DNA of 7,636 nt from Shewanella sp. (GTDB lineage: Bacteria; Pseudomonadota; Gammaproteobacteria; Enterobacterales; Shewanellaceae), in the NCBI GenBank assembly GCA_004195335.1, contig SDWK01000026.1, forward strand, positions 1-7,636, written 5' to 3'. Made by a program: the position numbers and the translations under genes. The notes under the pieces are model-generated. The model was not told the origin of the DNA, searched no databases, and was given only the letters and a program-made list of their open reading frames with translations. Positions within the stretch are counted from its first letter, which is position 1. The number at the start of each line of letters is the position of its first letter. Of the stretch, positions 1-7,085 are shown one piece after another.

Positions 1-167
1 GGCTTAAGTTCAGCACCTGTTTGAATGAAAAGCTCATCGTTAAAGCGTTCAGTATCTTGAAGCAACCGTCTCTGTCCTTTGGGCAATACCGCGTCGTGTT
101 GAAGCACTTCTTGCTCTAATTGCTTATGTTGGACTCTTAATCTTTTGAGTAGTTCATTTGTATTCAA
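1..167 (-). CDS. priC: Primosomal replication protein N'' (PriC), 5' part only
   Basis: This is the N-terminal 55 codons of a gene running off the left edge of the window. PriC helps restart collapsed replication forks by reloading DnaB through DnaC on SSB-coated DNA in the cytoplasm. The visible protein starts NTNELLKRLRVQHKQLEQEV, a charged helix, and continues to a RFNDELFIQT segment resembling RFDRHLFQTR in E. coli PriC as I remember it. The proposed start is TTG at 167-165. It overlaps the stop of the upstream TSUP gene in a TTGA arrangement and has a GGAG Shine-Dalgarno at 180-177, nine bases upstream. No ATG is available in this frame nearby. It is the third gene of the dinG operon, so it probably shares the SOS-box promoter. 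Identity rests on a short N-terminal stretch plus remembered gene order, so I am fairly but not completely sure. Confidence 0.72.
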   Translation of the reverse strand, partial: MNTNELLKRLRVQHKQLEQEVLQHDAVLPKGQRRLLQDTERFNDELFIQTGAELK

Positions 168-937
168 AACCAAGCACTCCAGGCAAGTTTTGCCGCGACC
201 AATAGTACTATAGTAATAAAGAGGGGTCTGATGAATTGAACCCCAAATTTTATCGCAGACCTTGCACCAATAAACGAACCTAACATCATGCACAGACCCA
301 TGGACAAACCAATCACCAAGTTAACTTTTCCTAGTACAAAAAAGATTAACAGTGAGGTGAGGTTGCTGGTGAATGTCATCGACCTCGCTAAACCACAGCT
401 ATGCAGAAGAGGAAGTTGATGATAGGTAGTGCTGCTTATTGTCCAAAAAGCCCCAGTACCCGGACCGGCAAACCCATCATAAAACCCCAGCATTAGCCCT
501 TGGAACCATTGCTTAAGTCTTGTAGCCGGCTTTCTTAATGGCGTAAAACTGTTGCAACCCATCGCCTTTGGCATTAATAGAGTATAAATCGCAATAACGA
601 TGATAATCAGAGGCAACCATTTTTCCAGCCAACTCTTATCGATTAAATAGACGGTAAATGTGCCAATAACTGCACCGATAAAAGTCGCAATAAATGTGTG
701 GTACCAAAGGCTGGGTGTGAATAGATTCTGACGATAATAGGTAAAGGCCGCCATAGATGAGCCAAAGCATGCTGCTAATTTATTTGTGCCTAATGCTAAA
801 TGAGGTGGGATCCCCACAGCAAGCAGCGCAGGAATAGACAATAATCCCCCACCACCGGCAACGGCATCAATAAAACCTGCGATAAAGCCAATGCCGGCTA
901 ATATGATCCATGTTGAAGGTTCTAACAGTAAATCCAA
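164..937 (-). CDS. TSUP-family (YfcA-like) inner-membrane permease
   Basis: A 257-residue integral membrane protein of the TauE/SafE (TSUP, formerly DUF81) family, closest in feel to E. coli YfcA, which has a similar length. Members move small anions such as sulphite, sulphonates or other sulphur compounds, but the YfcA substrate is not established and nothing here reveals it. The family's internal duplication is visible: GFIDAVAGGGG at residues 21-31 and GFYDGFAGPGTG at 151-162, each followed by a polar loop (ALGTNKL at 48-54; TFTSNLTS at 188-195). Seven or eight hydrophobic segments span the length, for example 76-98, 108-122 and 235-251. The start is TTG at 937-935. The frame meets a TGA four codons upstream with no other start codon between, and the Shine-Dalgarno GAGTAGG (951-945) contains the dinG stop codon. 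Only 8 bases separate it from dinG and its stop overlaps priC, so translation is probably coupled. It is the non-replication member of the operon. Confidence 0.9.
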   Translation of the reverse strand: MDLLLEPSTWIILAGIGFIAGFIDAVAGGGGLLSIPALLAVGIPPHLALGTNKLAACFGSSMAAFTYYRQNLFTPSLWYHTFIATFIGAVIGTFTVYLIDKSWLEKWLPLIIIVIAIYTLLMPKAMGCNSFTPLRKPATRLKQWFQGLMLGFYDGFAGPGTGAFWTISSTTYHQLPLLHSCGLARSMTFTSNLTSLLIFFVLGKVNLVIGLSMGLCMMLGSFIGARSAIKFGVQFIRPLFITIVLLVAAKLAWSAWF

Positions 938-945
938 AAGTAGGC

Positions 946-3024
946 CTACTCAATTACACGGCGAAAAGGAGGTAGAGCGTCAAGTAACGATTTTCCGTAG
1001 CGTTTACTGACCAGGCGCCTGTCCAAAATCGTGATGCGGCCATAGTCTTGCTCTTTACGGAGTAATCTACCACAACTTTGTATCAGTTTACGTGATGCGT
1101 CAGGAATCGTCAGCTGCATGAAGGGATTGCCGCCCTTCATTTTAATGTATTCCGCATGGGCCTGTTCTACGGGAGAGGTGGGCACTGCGAAAGGAAGCTT
1201 AGTGATGATCAAATTAGTCAGGTATTCTCCTGGCAGATCAAGCCCTTCAGAGAAACTCCCTGTTCCAAAAATAATACTCGGCTCGTTTGCGTCACAACGT
1301 TTCTTGTGGTTGGTTAAAATTTCTTGTCTGGATGCCGTGCCTTGTAACTGTAAGCCAGTCTTAATTTTGCCTTCAACAAGATCTGCCACTTTATCCATCT
1401 GCCAATAGGAAGCAAATAGCACCAAGGTTGCTTGTTCACCTTCAATTAATGCTAAGATCTGTTCTGCAAGTTCTTCGGTGTAGTTGTCATCGGTAGGCTC
1501 AGTATTCATTTTAGGCAGAAAGAGCGTGGCATTTTGCTCGAAATCGAATGGAGAGTCTAAGGCAAGATAACGGCTGCCATCATCAATAGAGAGTCCGACT
1601 TGTCGGGTAAAATGGTTAAAGTTGTTCAGTGCTCTTAATGTCGCACTACAAAGTACGACCCCTGCGGCTTTTTCCCAGAGCAATTTCTCCAACATAAAAC
1701 CGACTTCAATTGGAGAAACGTTAAATAGGTAATCGGCTTGTTTTCCCGTGACGAGCTCAATCCAACGTGCCATAGGGGCACCTTTGGAATGATCTTCCTT
1801 CGCCATCATTTTCCACAGCTTTTGGAGATTTTCTAACCTTTGTAACATAAAGCCAGTTTCAGTTAGCAGTTGCTCAGACTGATGTTTAGGGATATCACCA
1901 TCTTTAATCGCTTCATTGAGTAATACCAACATCTTATTAAACTGTTTCAAAGCCGTGGTCGAAACGGTGGCTAAGTTTTCAGCTTGTATCATTAAGGCTT
2001 CAGGCAATTTTCCATGTTCGAATCGAATACGATTTTCAGGGTTATCGAAGCGCTTGGTTTGAGAGTCGCAGTAGTGAGCTATCTGATTTAATAAGCCCGT
2101 TAGATCGGTTACATGATCTTGCATCGCCTGAGCAGGGGCGATGATATGGTTACTTTTTATTTGATTTTGTAACTTGCTACTGGTTTTATCTATTTTATCT
2201 AACCAATCGATGGCGCCACGTAAGGTGGATTGTGCACTTGAAAAATCTCGAGCCACCATGGGTAAGTGATGGGCTTCATCGATAATATAGTACAGCTCTT
2301 CGGGATCGGGAAGAATGACACCGCCCCCTAATTCTAGGTCGGCAAAAAGCAGACTGTGGTTAGCGATTAGTACATCCCAGCTGTCGAGATCTTCCCTGGC
2401 CTTATGAAATGGGCAATTTCGATGACTGGCCAATTGGCGATGACAACTGTGTTTATCGCAGGCAATCTGCTGCCATAAATGGTCGGGAAGTTGCGAGGTT
2501 AACGTATCTCGTTCCCCGTTCCACTTTCCCTCATGATAGTCTTTTAACAGGGCTTGTAATTGCTTCACCTGACTATTATCAGGCTTTGTTTGCCACATCG
2601 CCATTTGGGTGCCGTTATCGGCGCCAATGAGCATCTCGAGTTTCGATAAACAGGCGTATCTCTGTCGGCCTTTCACAAGACCAAAAGTGAAATCTAATTC
2701 AGACTGCGCAAGAAAGAAGGGCAGATCTTTGTGTAAAAGCTGCTCCTGGAGTGCGACAGTTGCTGTGGCGATACAGACTTTCTTCTTACTGGCTAATGCG
2801 AGCGGAATCGAGCCTAATATATAAGCCAGAGACTTTCCTATTCCCGTTCCTGCTTCAATAACGATAATGCGCCTGTGTTTATCGTATTCACCGGCCAGTG
2901 TTTTTGATATCTCTGCGACGATATAGTTTTGCTCCCGCCTGGAGCGGAAGTCGGGTAACGCCGCAGCAATACCTTTATATATAGTGCGAATTTGAGTTTT
3001 TACGTCAGCAGATAACATGCGCAT
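946..3024 (-). CDS. dinG: ATP-dependent DNA helicase DinG (XPD-like, Fe-S)
   Basis: A 692-residue superfamily 2 helicase that should unwind DNA 5' to 3' and resolve R-loops and G-quadruplexes ahead of forks. E. coli DinG is about 716 residues and aligns end to end; the last ~25 basic residues of the E. coli tail are missing here. Walker A is EAGTGIGKS (57-65), the Walker B DEAH box is at 249-252, the SAT motif at 460-462 and motif VI QSCGRLLR at 649-656. The C-terminal DRRLVSKRYGKSLLDALP (668-685) is DinG-like rather than YoaA-like. Four cysteines suit an Fe-S cluster: C125, C189, C194 and C204. Their spacing differs from E. coli (C120, C194, C199, C205): the residue matching the third ligand is Ala199, and an extra Cys sits five residues before the second. 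The start is ATG at 3024 or ATG at 3018, which fits the E. coli N-terminus equally well; neither has a clear Shine-Dalgarno. It heads the dinG-TSUP-priC operon behind the LexA box at 3043-3058. Confidence 0.96.
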   Translation of the reverse strand: MRMLSADVKTQIRTIYKGIAAALPDFRSRREQNYIVAEISKTLAGEYDKHRRIIVIEAGTGIGKSLAYILGSIPLALASKKKVCIATATVALQEQLLHKDLPFFLAQSELDFTFGLVKGRQRYACLSKLEMLIGADNGTQMAMWQTKPDNSQVKQLQALLKDYHEGKWNGERDTLTSQLPDHLWQQIACDKHSCHRQLASHRNCPFHKAREDLDSWDVLIANHSLLFADLELGGGVILPDPEELYYIIDEAHHLPMVARDFSSAQSTLRGAIDWLDKIDKTSSKLQNQIKSNHIIAPAQAMQDHVTDLTGLLNQIAHYCDSQTKRFDNPENRIRFEHGKLPEALMIQAENLATVSTTALKQFNKMLVLLNEAIKDGDIPKHQSEQLLTETGFMLQRLENLQKLWKMMAKEDHSKGAPMARWIELVTGKQADYLFNVSPIEVGFMLEKLLWEKAAGVVLCSATLRALNNFNHFTRQVGLSIDDGSRYLALDSPFDFEQNATLFLPKMNTEPTDDNYTEELAEQILALIEGEQATLVLFASYWQMDKVADLVEGKIKTGLQLQGTASRQEILTNHKKRCDANEPSIIFGTGSFSEGLDLPGEYLTNLIITKLPFAVPTSPVEQAHAEYIKMKGGNPFMQLTIPDASRKLIQSCGRLLRKEQDYGRITILDRRLVSKRYGKSLLDALPPFRRVIE

Positions 3025-3042
3025 ACAAAGAGAGAAATAGAG

Positions 3043-3058
3043 CTGTACATAATAACAG
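3043..3058. promoter_or_regulatory. LexA (SOS) operator between dinG and polB
   Basis: The sequence CTGTACATAATAACAG is an exact match to the enterobacterial LexA consensus CTGT-N8-ACAG, with an AT-rich core. It lies 18 bases upstream of the dinG start and 117 bases upstream of the polB start. In E. coli, dinG and polB (dinA) are each LexA-repressed from separate loci, so a SOS box exactly between these two genes is strong contextual support. On the minus strand it covers a -10-like TATTAT (3054-3049), which would let LexA block dinG. On the plus strand it covers the -35 position for a -10-like TAGAAT (3077-3082), so it could also block polB. The site is seen directly; repression of both genes is inferred. 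Confidence 0.9.
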
Positions 3059-3077
3059 TGATTGCATAGCCTTAACT
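3049..3077 (-). promoter_or_regulatory. Candidate dinG promoter inside the LexA box
   Basis: On the minus strand a -10-like TATTAT (3054-3049) lies within the SOS box, with only a poor -35 match (AGTTAA, 3077-3072, 17-base spacer). It would start transcription near 3042 and give a leader of under 20 bases, consistent with the lack of a Shine-Dalgarno before dinG. The -35 is weak, so the exact promoter is uncertain. Confidence 0.35.
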
Positions 3078-3082
3078 AGAAT
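3053..3082 (+). promoter_or_regulatory. Candidate polB promoter overlapping the LexA box
   Basis: A -10-like TAGAAT at 3077-3082 matches five of six consensus bases. Its -35 region falls on the right half of the LexA box (TAACAG, 3053-3058, 18-base spacer) and is a poor match. A second reading uses TTGCAT (3062-3067) with TTTAGT (3085-3090), 17 bases apart. Either places the RNA polymerase footprint over or beside the SOS box. The polB leader would then be about 80 to 90 bases. Confidence 0.3.
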
Positions 3083-3175
3083 TATTTAGTTTATTGAGTA
3101 ATACCTTATCAGAATTGATACTAGTATCGATGACCAACGAAATATGAATCAGGCATTGAGGGTTAATTAGCCGTT

Positions 3176-5599
3176 ATGAATAGAGAGATAAACCCGAATA
3201 TTGCGTTAAAGGGAAGGGTACTTTCACGGCATGTCGTTCAAGATTCGGCTTCATTTTGGCTGCACTATTATGTGAAAACTGAACATGGCCCCGTTTTAGT
3301 CAAAGTTCCTCAAGCAGAATTTATCTGTTTTTGCGCCAGCGTCAACCTAAAATCCTTACTTTCGATTCCCGCGCTTGGAGTGGTGAAAACCAAGGAGTTA
3401 GGCTTATATAACTTTGACCTAGAAAATGTGACTGCTATTTATTGTCAATCCAGACAGGGTTTCAGACATCTGATAAAAGGTGCCATCGACTTAGGTATTT
3501 CCCTTTTTGAGGCTGATATTCGACCCGAACAGCGCTATCTTATTGAACGCTTTATTGCTCTAGATGCTGAATTTATGGGCCAATATGCCGAAAAAACATC
3601 TTCCTCGTCCCTTCCTGTATTCATCGCCCAACGTGCGAGAAAAAGCTCGCTCGATGTCGAATTAAAATCAATATCTCTTGATTTTGAATGTAGCTTCAAT
3701 GGTGAACTCTATTCGGTGGGGCTTTATGGACGTGATGGGCTCGGCGAGGAATACCAAAAAGTAATTATGGTAGGCAGCCCAAATGCGTCGATTTCGAGCT
3801 CGAAGTTGGATGACGAATTTTGTAGTGTTGTCGATTGTATGCAGTGGGTGAGTGACGAAAAAGCACTCATTATCGCTTTAATAGATTGGTTCGCCGTTTA
3901 TGATCCCGATGTGATCATTGGATGGGCTGTGGTGACTTTCGATCTGGCCTTGCTGTACAGAAGAGCTAAGTTGCACGGTATTGCACTCACTATTGGCCGT
4001 GGCGCCCGTGAACTAGGGTGGAAAGTTGCCGATAAGTACCGCCCTGAAACCCTAACGTTGCCTGGCAGAGTCGTGCTCGACGGTATCGATTGGCTCAAAG
4101 CTGCATTCTATCGATTCGATAGTTTCTCTTTAGAGTTTGTCAGTCGCGCATTATTGGATCGGGGGAAGGCGATTCATAATGTAGAGAATAGAGGAGAAGA
4201 GATCACTGAGCTTTTTCATAATGATAAGTCAGCCTTGGCTCATTACAACCTCAATGATTGCCGCTTGGTTTGGGATATTTTTGAGAAAACACAACTGTTT
4301 GATTTTGCTATTGAGCGTTCGAGATTAACGGGTCTGGAATTAGGCCGAGTCGGAGGTTCTGTTGCCGCTTTCAACAACCTTTACCTGCCTCATCTTCATC
4401 GAGCTGGTTATGTCGCCCCCTCAGGGGCTGCAAGCCAGGGACTTGAGAGCCCTGGCGGCTATGTGATGGATTCTATACCTGGCTTATATCGGGATATCGT
4501 CGTTTTGGATTTTAAGAGTCTTTATCCCTCTATCATTCGTACTTTCTTGATCGATCCTAAAGGACTAATAGAGGGACTGTCATCACAGGAGTCCGATACA
4601 GTGGATGGTTTTCTGGGGGCTAAATTTAGTCGTCGCTCACCCATCTTACCCCAGCTGATAAAAACGTTAGCCGAGCATAGGGAGGAGGCGAAGGCTGAGA
4701 AAAATGCGCCTCTTTCTCAAGCGATTAAAATTATCATGAACTCGTTATATGGTGTGCTGGGATCGAAAGGTTGTGTATTTCATGATGCCCGCTTAGCAAG
4801 CTCTATCACCCTCAGAGGTCATGAAATAATGAAACAGACGAGGAGATGGATAGAGGAGTTGGGCTATCAGGTTATCTACGGCGATACCGACTCAACTTTT
4901 GTCTGGTTAGGTGGTCAATCTTCCCAAACCAATATTGCTGATATAGGGGCTATGCTGGTCGAGAAGGTTAACCAGAAGTGGAAGACTAAACTTGCTGATG
5001 AGATGAAACTTGACTGTTATCTGGAGTTGGAATTTGAGTCTCATTTTGAACAATTTTTTATGCCGACATTGAGAGGATCATCTGAAGGCTCAAAGAAACG
5101 GTATGTGGGAGCTTATACAAAATCCGATGGTGAACTCAAACTGATCTTTAAAGGCATGGAGCAAGTCAGGAGTGACTGGAGTCCGTTGGCGAGAAGGGTA
5201 CAAGGAGAATTATATTTTCGTCTTTTCTCTAAACTTGATGTTGTATCCTTTTTGCAAGGTATTATTGATGACCTGAAGCTTGGTAAATTAGATGATGAAT
5301 TGGTATTTACGAAAAGGCTGCGTAGAGATATCAAAGACTACACCGCAAAGTCATCACCCCATGTCAAGGCTGCTCAAAAGATGTGTGAATATTCCGGAGA
5401 TGAGCAATATTCACGAAGAGGCACCAAAGTCGAGTACGTGATCACGCTTAATGGGGCTGAGCCAATTAAGTTTCTCCAGTCTCCTATTGATTATGATTAC
5501 TACATAAATAGGCAGCTCTTGCCTGTATCTGATCCCGTACTAACTATTTTGAAAGTTAAATTCGAAAGTATTGCTTCGAATCAGTTATCGTTAATTTAA
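3176..5599 (+). CDS. polB: DNA polymerase II (family B)
   Basis: An 807-residue family B DNA polymerase, the SOS-inducible Pol II used in fork restart and lesion bypass; E. coli Pol II is 783 residues. Polymerase motifs are intact: motif A DFKSLYPS (445-452, Asp445), motif B KIIMNSLYG (518-526), motif C YGDTDS (568-573, Asp570 and Asp572) and KKRY (640-643). The 3'-5' exonuclease domain keeps Exo I DFE (Asp169, Glu171), the Exo II aspartate (Asp256) and Exo III YNLND (Tyr357, Asp361). However, the Exo II asparagine (GWNVVQFD in E. coli) is Ala251 here (GWAVVTFD). The protein ends in QLSLI (803-807), matching the C-terminal beta-clamp-binding peptide (QLGLF in E. coli). The ATG at 3176 has GAGGG at 3158-3162, 13 bases away, which is rather far; the N-terminus aligns with E. 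coli, so I keep it. It is transcribed divergently from dinG with the LexA box between them, and appears monocistronic. Confidence 0.97.
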   Translation: MNREINPNIALKGRVLSRHVVQDSASFWLHYYVKTEHGPVLVKVPQAEFICFCASVNLKSLLSIPALGVVKTKELGLYNFDLENVTAIYCQSRQGFRHLIKGAIDLGISLFEADIRPEQRYLIERFIALDAEFMGQYAEKTSSSSLPVFIAQRARKSSLDVELKSISLDFECSFNGELYSVGLYGRDGLGEEYQKVIMVGSPNASISSSKLDDEFCSVVDCMQWVSDEKALIIALIDWFAVYDPDVIIGWAVVTFDLALLYRRAKLHGIALTIGRGARELGWKVADKYRPETLTLPGRVVLDGIDWLKAAFYRFDSFSLEFVSRALLDRGKAIHNVENRGEEITELFHNDKSALAHYNLNDCRLVWDIFEKTQLFDFAIERSRLTGLELGRVGGSVAAFNNLYLPHLHRAGYVAPSGAASQGLESPGGYVMDSIPGLYRDIVVLDFKSLYPSIIRTFLIDPKGLIEGLSSQESDTVDGFLGAKFSRRSPILPQLIKTLAEHREEAKAEKNAPLSQAIKIIMNSLYGVLGSKGCVFHDARLASSITLRGHEIMKQTRRWIEELGYQVIYGDTDSTFVWLGGQSSQTNIADIGAMLVEKVNQKWKTKLADEMKLDCYLELEFESHFEQFFMPTLRGSSEGSKKRYVGAYTKSDGELKLIFKGMEQVRSDWSPLARRVQGELYFRLFSKLDVVSFLQGIIDDLKLGKLDDELVFTKRLRRDIKDYTAKSSPHVKAAQKMCEYSGDEQYSRRGTKVEYVITLNGAEPIKFLQSPIDYDYYINRQLLPVSDPVLTILKVKFESIASNQLSLI

Positions 5600-5681
5600 C
5601 AGAGTGCTTTGAAGGATTGCGTTTATAAAATGTTAATTATTTGCGTGTTACTTGATGCCAAAGGGTTTGACTAGGTTATTT

Positions 5682-5704
5682 GCTGCAAAAATCCGCAGTT
5701 TTTG
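5682..5704 (+). terminator. Weak candidate terminator after polB
   Basis: A short hairpin pairs CTGC (5683-5686) with GCAG (5695-5698) around an 8-base loop, extended by one G-T wobble and followed directly by five T. The stem is only 4-5 bp, and CAAAAA/TTTTTG can pair in competition with it. It lies about 85 bases past the polB stop and upstream of the porin, so it is in the right place, but it is weak. Confidence 0.3.
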
Positions 5705-5756
5705 TGACATTCCTCTTTGAGTGATTGCTAATATTTTGTTAGTCTCAATTCCAACC

Positions 5757-5762
5757 AGGAGG
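5757..5762 (+). promoter_or_regulatory. Strong Shine-Dalgarno-like AGGAGG in the porin leader
   Basis: AGGAGG followed by AAAT is the best ribosome-binding match in the intergenic region. It is 15 bases before the in-frame ATG at 5778 and 66 bases before the ATG at 5829 that begins the obvious signal peptide. No ATG, GTG or TTG lies at normal spacing. The 5829 ATG has its own weaker AAGG (5814-5817), 11 bases upstream. Which site is used is therefore unclear. Confidence 0.4.
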
Positions 5763-5828
5763 AAATAAAACAACGGAATGTCACAAAATAGAATCAAGCA
5801 GACTGAAAACATTAAGGTTAGACATCAC

Positions 5829-7040
5829 ATGAAAAAGACTCTAGTAGCATCCGCATTAGCAGCCGTTATATTTGTTCCGTCGGTATCGGCAATCGAGATC
5901 TATAAAGACGACAAAAATGCCGTTGAGATCGGTGGATGGATGGATGCGCGCATTATCAACACTCAAGGTGCTACAGAAGTGGTAAACGGTTCATCTCGCA
6001 TCAATTTTGGATTTACCCGTGAAATGAGCGATGGATGGAAAGCATTCACAAAGCTGGAGTGGAGTGTTAACCCATTTGGCAACAGTGATATTAAATATAA
6101 CAATGACAGTGCTTTTTCTTCTGAAAGTGATGAATTTCTTCATAACCGTCTCGGTTATGTCGGTTTAGGTCATGATACATACGGTAGCCTGACAATAGGT
6201 AAGCAGTGGGGCGCTTGGTACGACGTAGTTTATAACACTAACCTAGTGAACACTTGGGATGGTAATGCGTCAGGTACTTACACATATAACAAGGCTGATG
6301 GTGCTATTAATGGTACTGGTCGTGGTGACAATACCGTTCAGTACCGTAATGCATTTGGTGATGTAAGCTTCGCTCTACAGGTGCAATTAAAGCAAGATAG
6401 CTTTGATTTGACTGAAAGCTCGGTGGATAATAATTCAAACCCTTTCCCTACATCTGATAAAAACTTCATGAATGGAAGCTCTTTTGCTTCTACTAGTGAA
6501 ACTATTGCAACGGTTGAATACAACAATACTGTTGGTGGTTCTATCACTTATGCCGCAACAGATATGCTAACTCTTACAGCTGGTTTCAACCTAGGTGAAT
6601 TTGACGGTACCATGGTATCGGGTGAAGGTATCTCTGAAACAGATTATATTTATGGTGCTGGTTTAACGTGGGGTGGATTTGAACAACCTGGTTTCTACGC
6701 AGCGATTAACATCAACAAGAACGAGTTCCATGATACCGATAACATGGGTCGTCTAATGCCTGATGCTGTAGGTCTTGAATCACTATTCAGCTACAAGTTT
6801 GATAACGGTCTTAAGCCTATCTTTGCTTATAACTACCTAAAAGCGGGTGACGCCTATGAAGCACTTTATAATGATGGCGAGTTTAAGCGTCAGTTCATTG
6901 TAGCGGGCCTGCACTTTGTTTGGGATGAGCAAACAATGCTATATATTGAAGCGCGTAAAGACATGAGCGAGTTCAATGCTGGCAACGATACTCCTGATGA
7001 GAGTGATGGCGTAGCAATCGGCATAAGATATTACTTGTAA
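5829..7040 (+). CDS. Outer-membrane porin, Gram-negative trimeric type
   Basis: A 403-residue general porin forming a beta-barrel for passive diffusion of small hydrophilic solutes across the outer membrane. The first 21 residues, MKKTLVASALAAVIFVPSVSA, form a typical signal peptide with cleavage after VSA; the mature protein begins IEIYKDD. Porin hallmarks are an early strand and turn (GGWMDARI), the RLGYVGLGHDTYGSLTIGKQ segment at residues 107-126 leading into the L3 constriction region, and GRGDNTVQYRN at 164-174. There is no cysteine, alternating hydrophobic strands run throughout, and acidic Asn/Asp-rich loops fit a marine or Shewanella porin. The last residues are IRYYL, whereas most porins end in Phe for BAM recognition. 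I chose ATG 5829 because it starts a standard signal peptide; an in-frame ATG at 5778 would add 17 residues. The gene has its own terminator and is probably monocistronic. The specific porin name cannot be decided. Confidence 0.93.
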   Translation: MKKTLVASALAAVIFVPSVSAIEIYKDDKNAVEIGGWMDARIINTQGATEVVNGSSRINFGFTREMSDGWKAFTKLEWSVNPFGNSDIKYNNDSAFSSESDEFLHNRLGYVGLGHDTYGSLTIGKQWGAWYDVVYNTNLVNTWDGNASGTYTYNKADGAINGTGRGDNTVQYRNAFGDVSFALQVQLKQDSFDLTESSVDNNSNPFPTSDKNFMNGSSFASTSETIATVEYNNTVGGSITYAATDMLTLTAGFNLGEFDGTMVSGEGISETDYIYGAGLTWGGFEQPGFYAAININKNEFHDTDNMGRLMPDAVGLESLFSYKFDNGLKPIFAYNYLKAGDAYEALYNDGEFKRQFIVAGLHFVWDEQTMLYIEARKDMSEFNAGNDTPDESDGVAIGIRYYL

Positions 7041-7060
7041 GCTTCGATTTTTAGCTTTTT

Positions 7061-7085
7061 AAAACGCCCTTTATGGGCGTTTTTT
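7061..7085 (+). terminator. Rho-independent terminator of the porin gene
   Basis: A perfect 9-bp stem AAAACGCCC (7061-7069) / GGGCGTTTT (7075-7083) encloses the loop TTTAT, with the T run continuing to 7085. It lies 20 bases after the porin stop codon. The leading A run gives a short T tract on the other strand too, so it may work in both directions. Confidence 0.93.

Noticed and set aside
1118..2824. Three small plus-strand ORFs of 71 to 96 codons inside dinG
   Set aside because: They lie antisense to a clearly conserved helicase and show no recognisable domain or ribosome-binding site; they are reading-frame shadows.
3898..5334. Two small minus-strand ORFs inside polB
   Set aside because: Antisense to conserved polymerase and exonuclease motifs, with low-complexity Ser-rich translations; frame shadows.
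5703..5718. A CRP site upstream of the porin (TGTGA at 5703-5707)
   Set aside because: The left half-site is perfect, but the position for TCACA reads TCTTT, so the palindrome fails; not enough to call.
6338..6547. A minus-strand ORF of 69 codons inside the porin gene
   Set aside because: Antisense to the porin barrel region, with no supporting signals.
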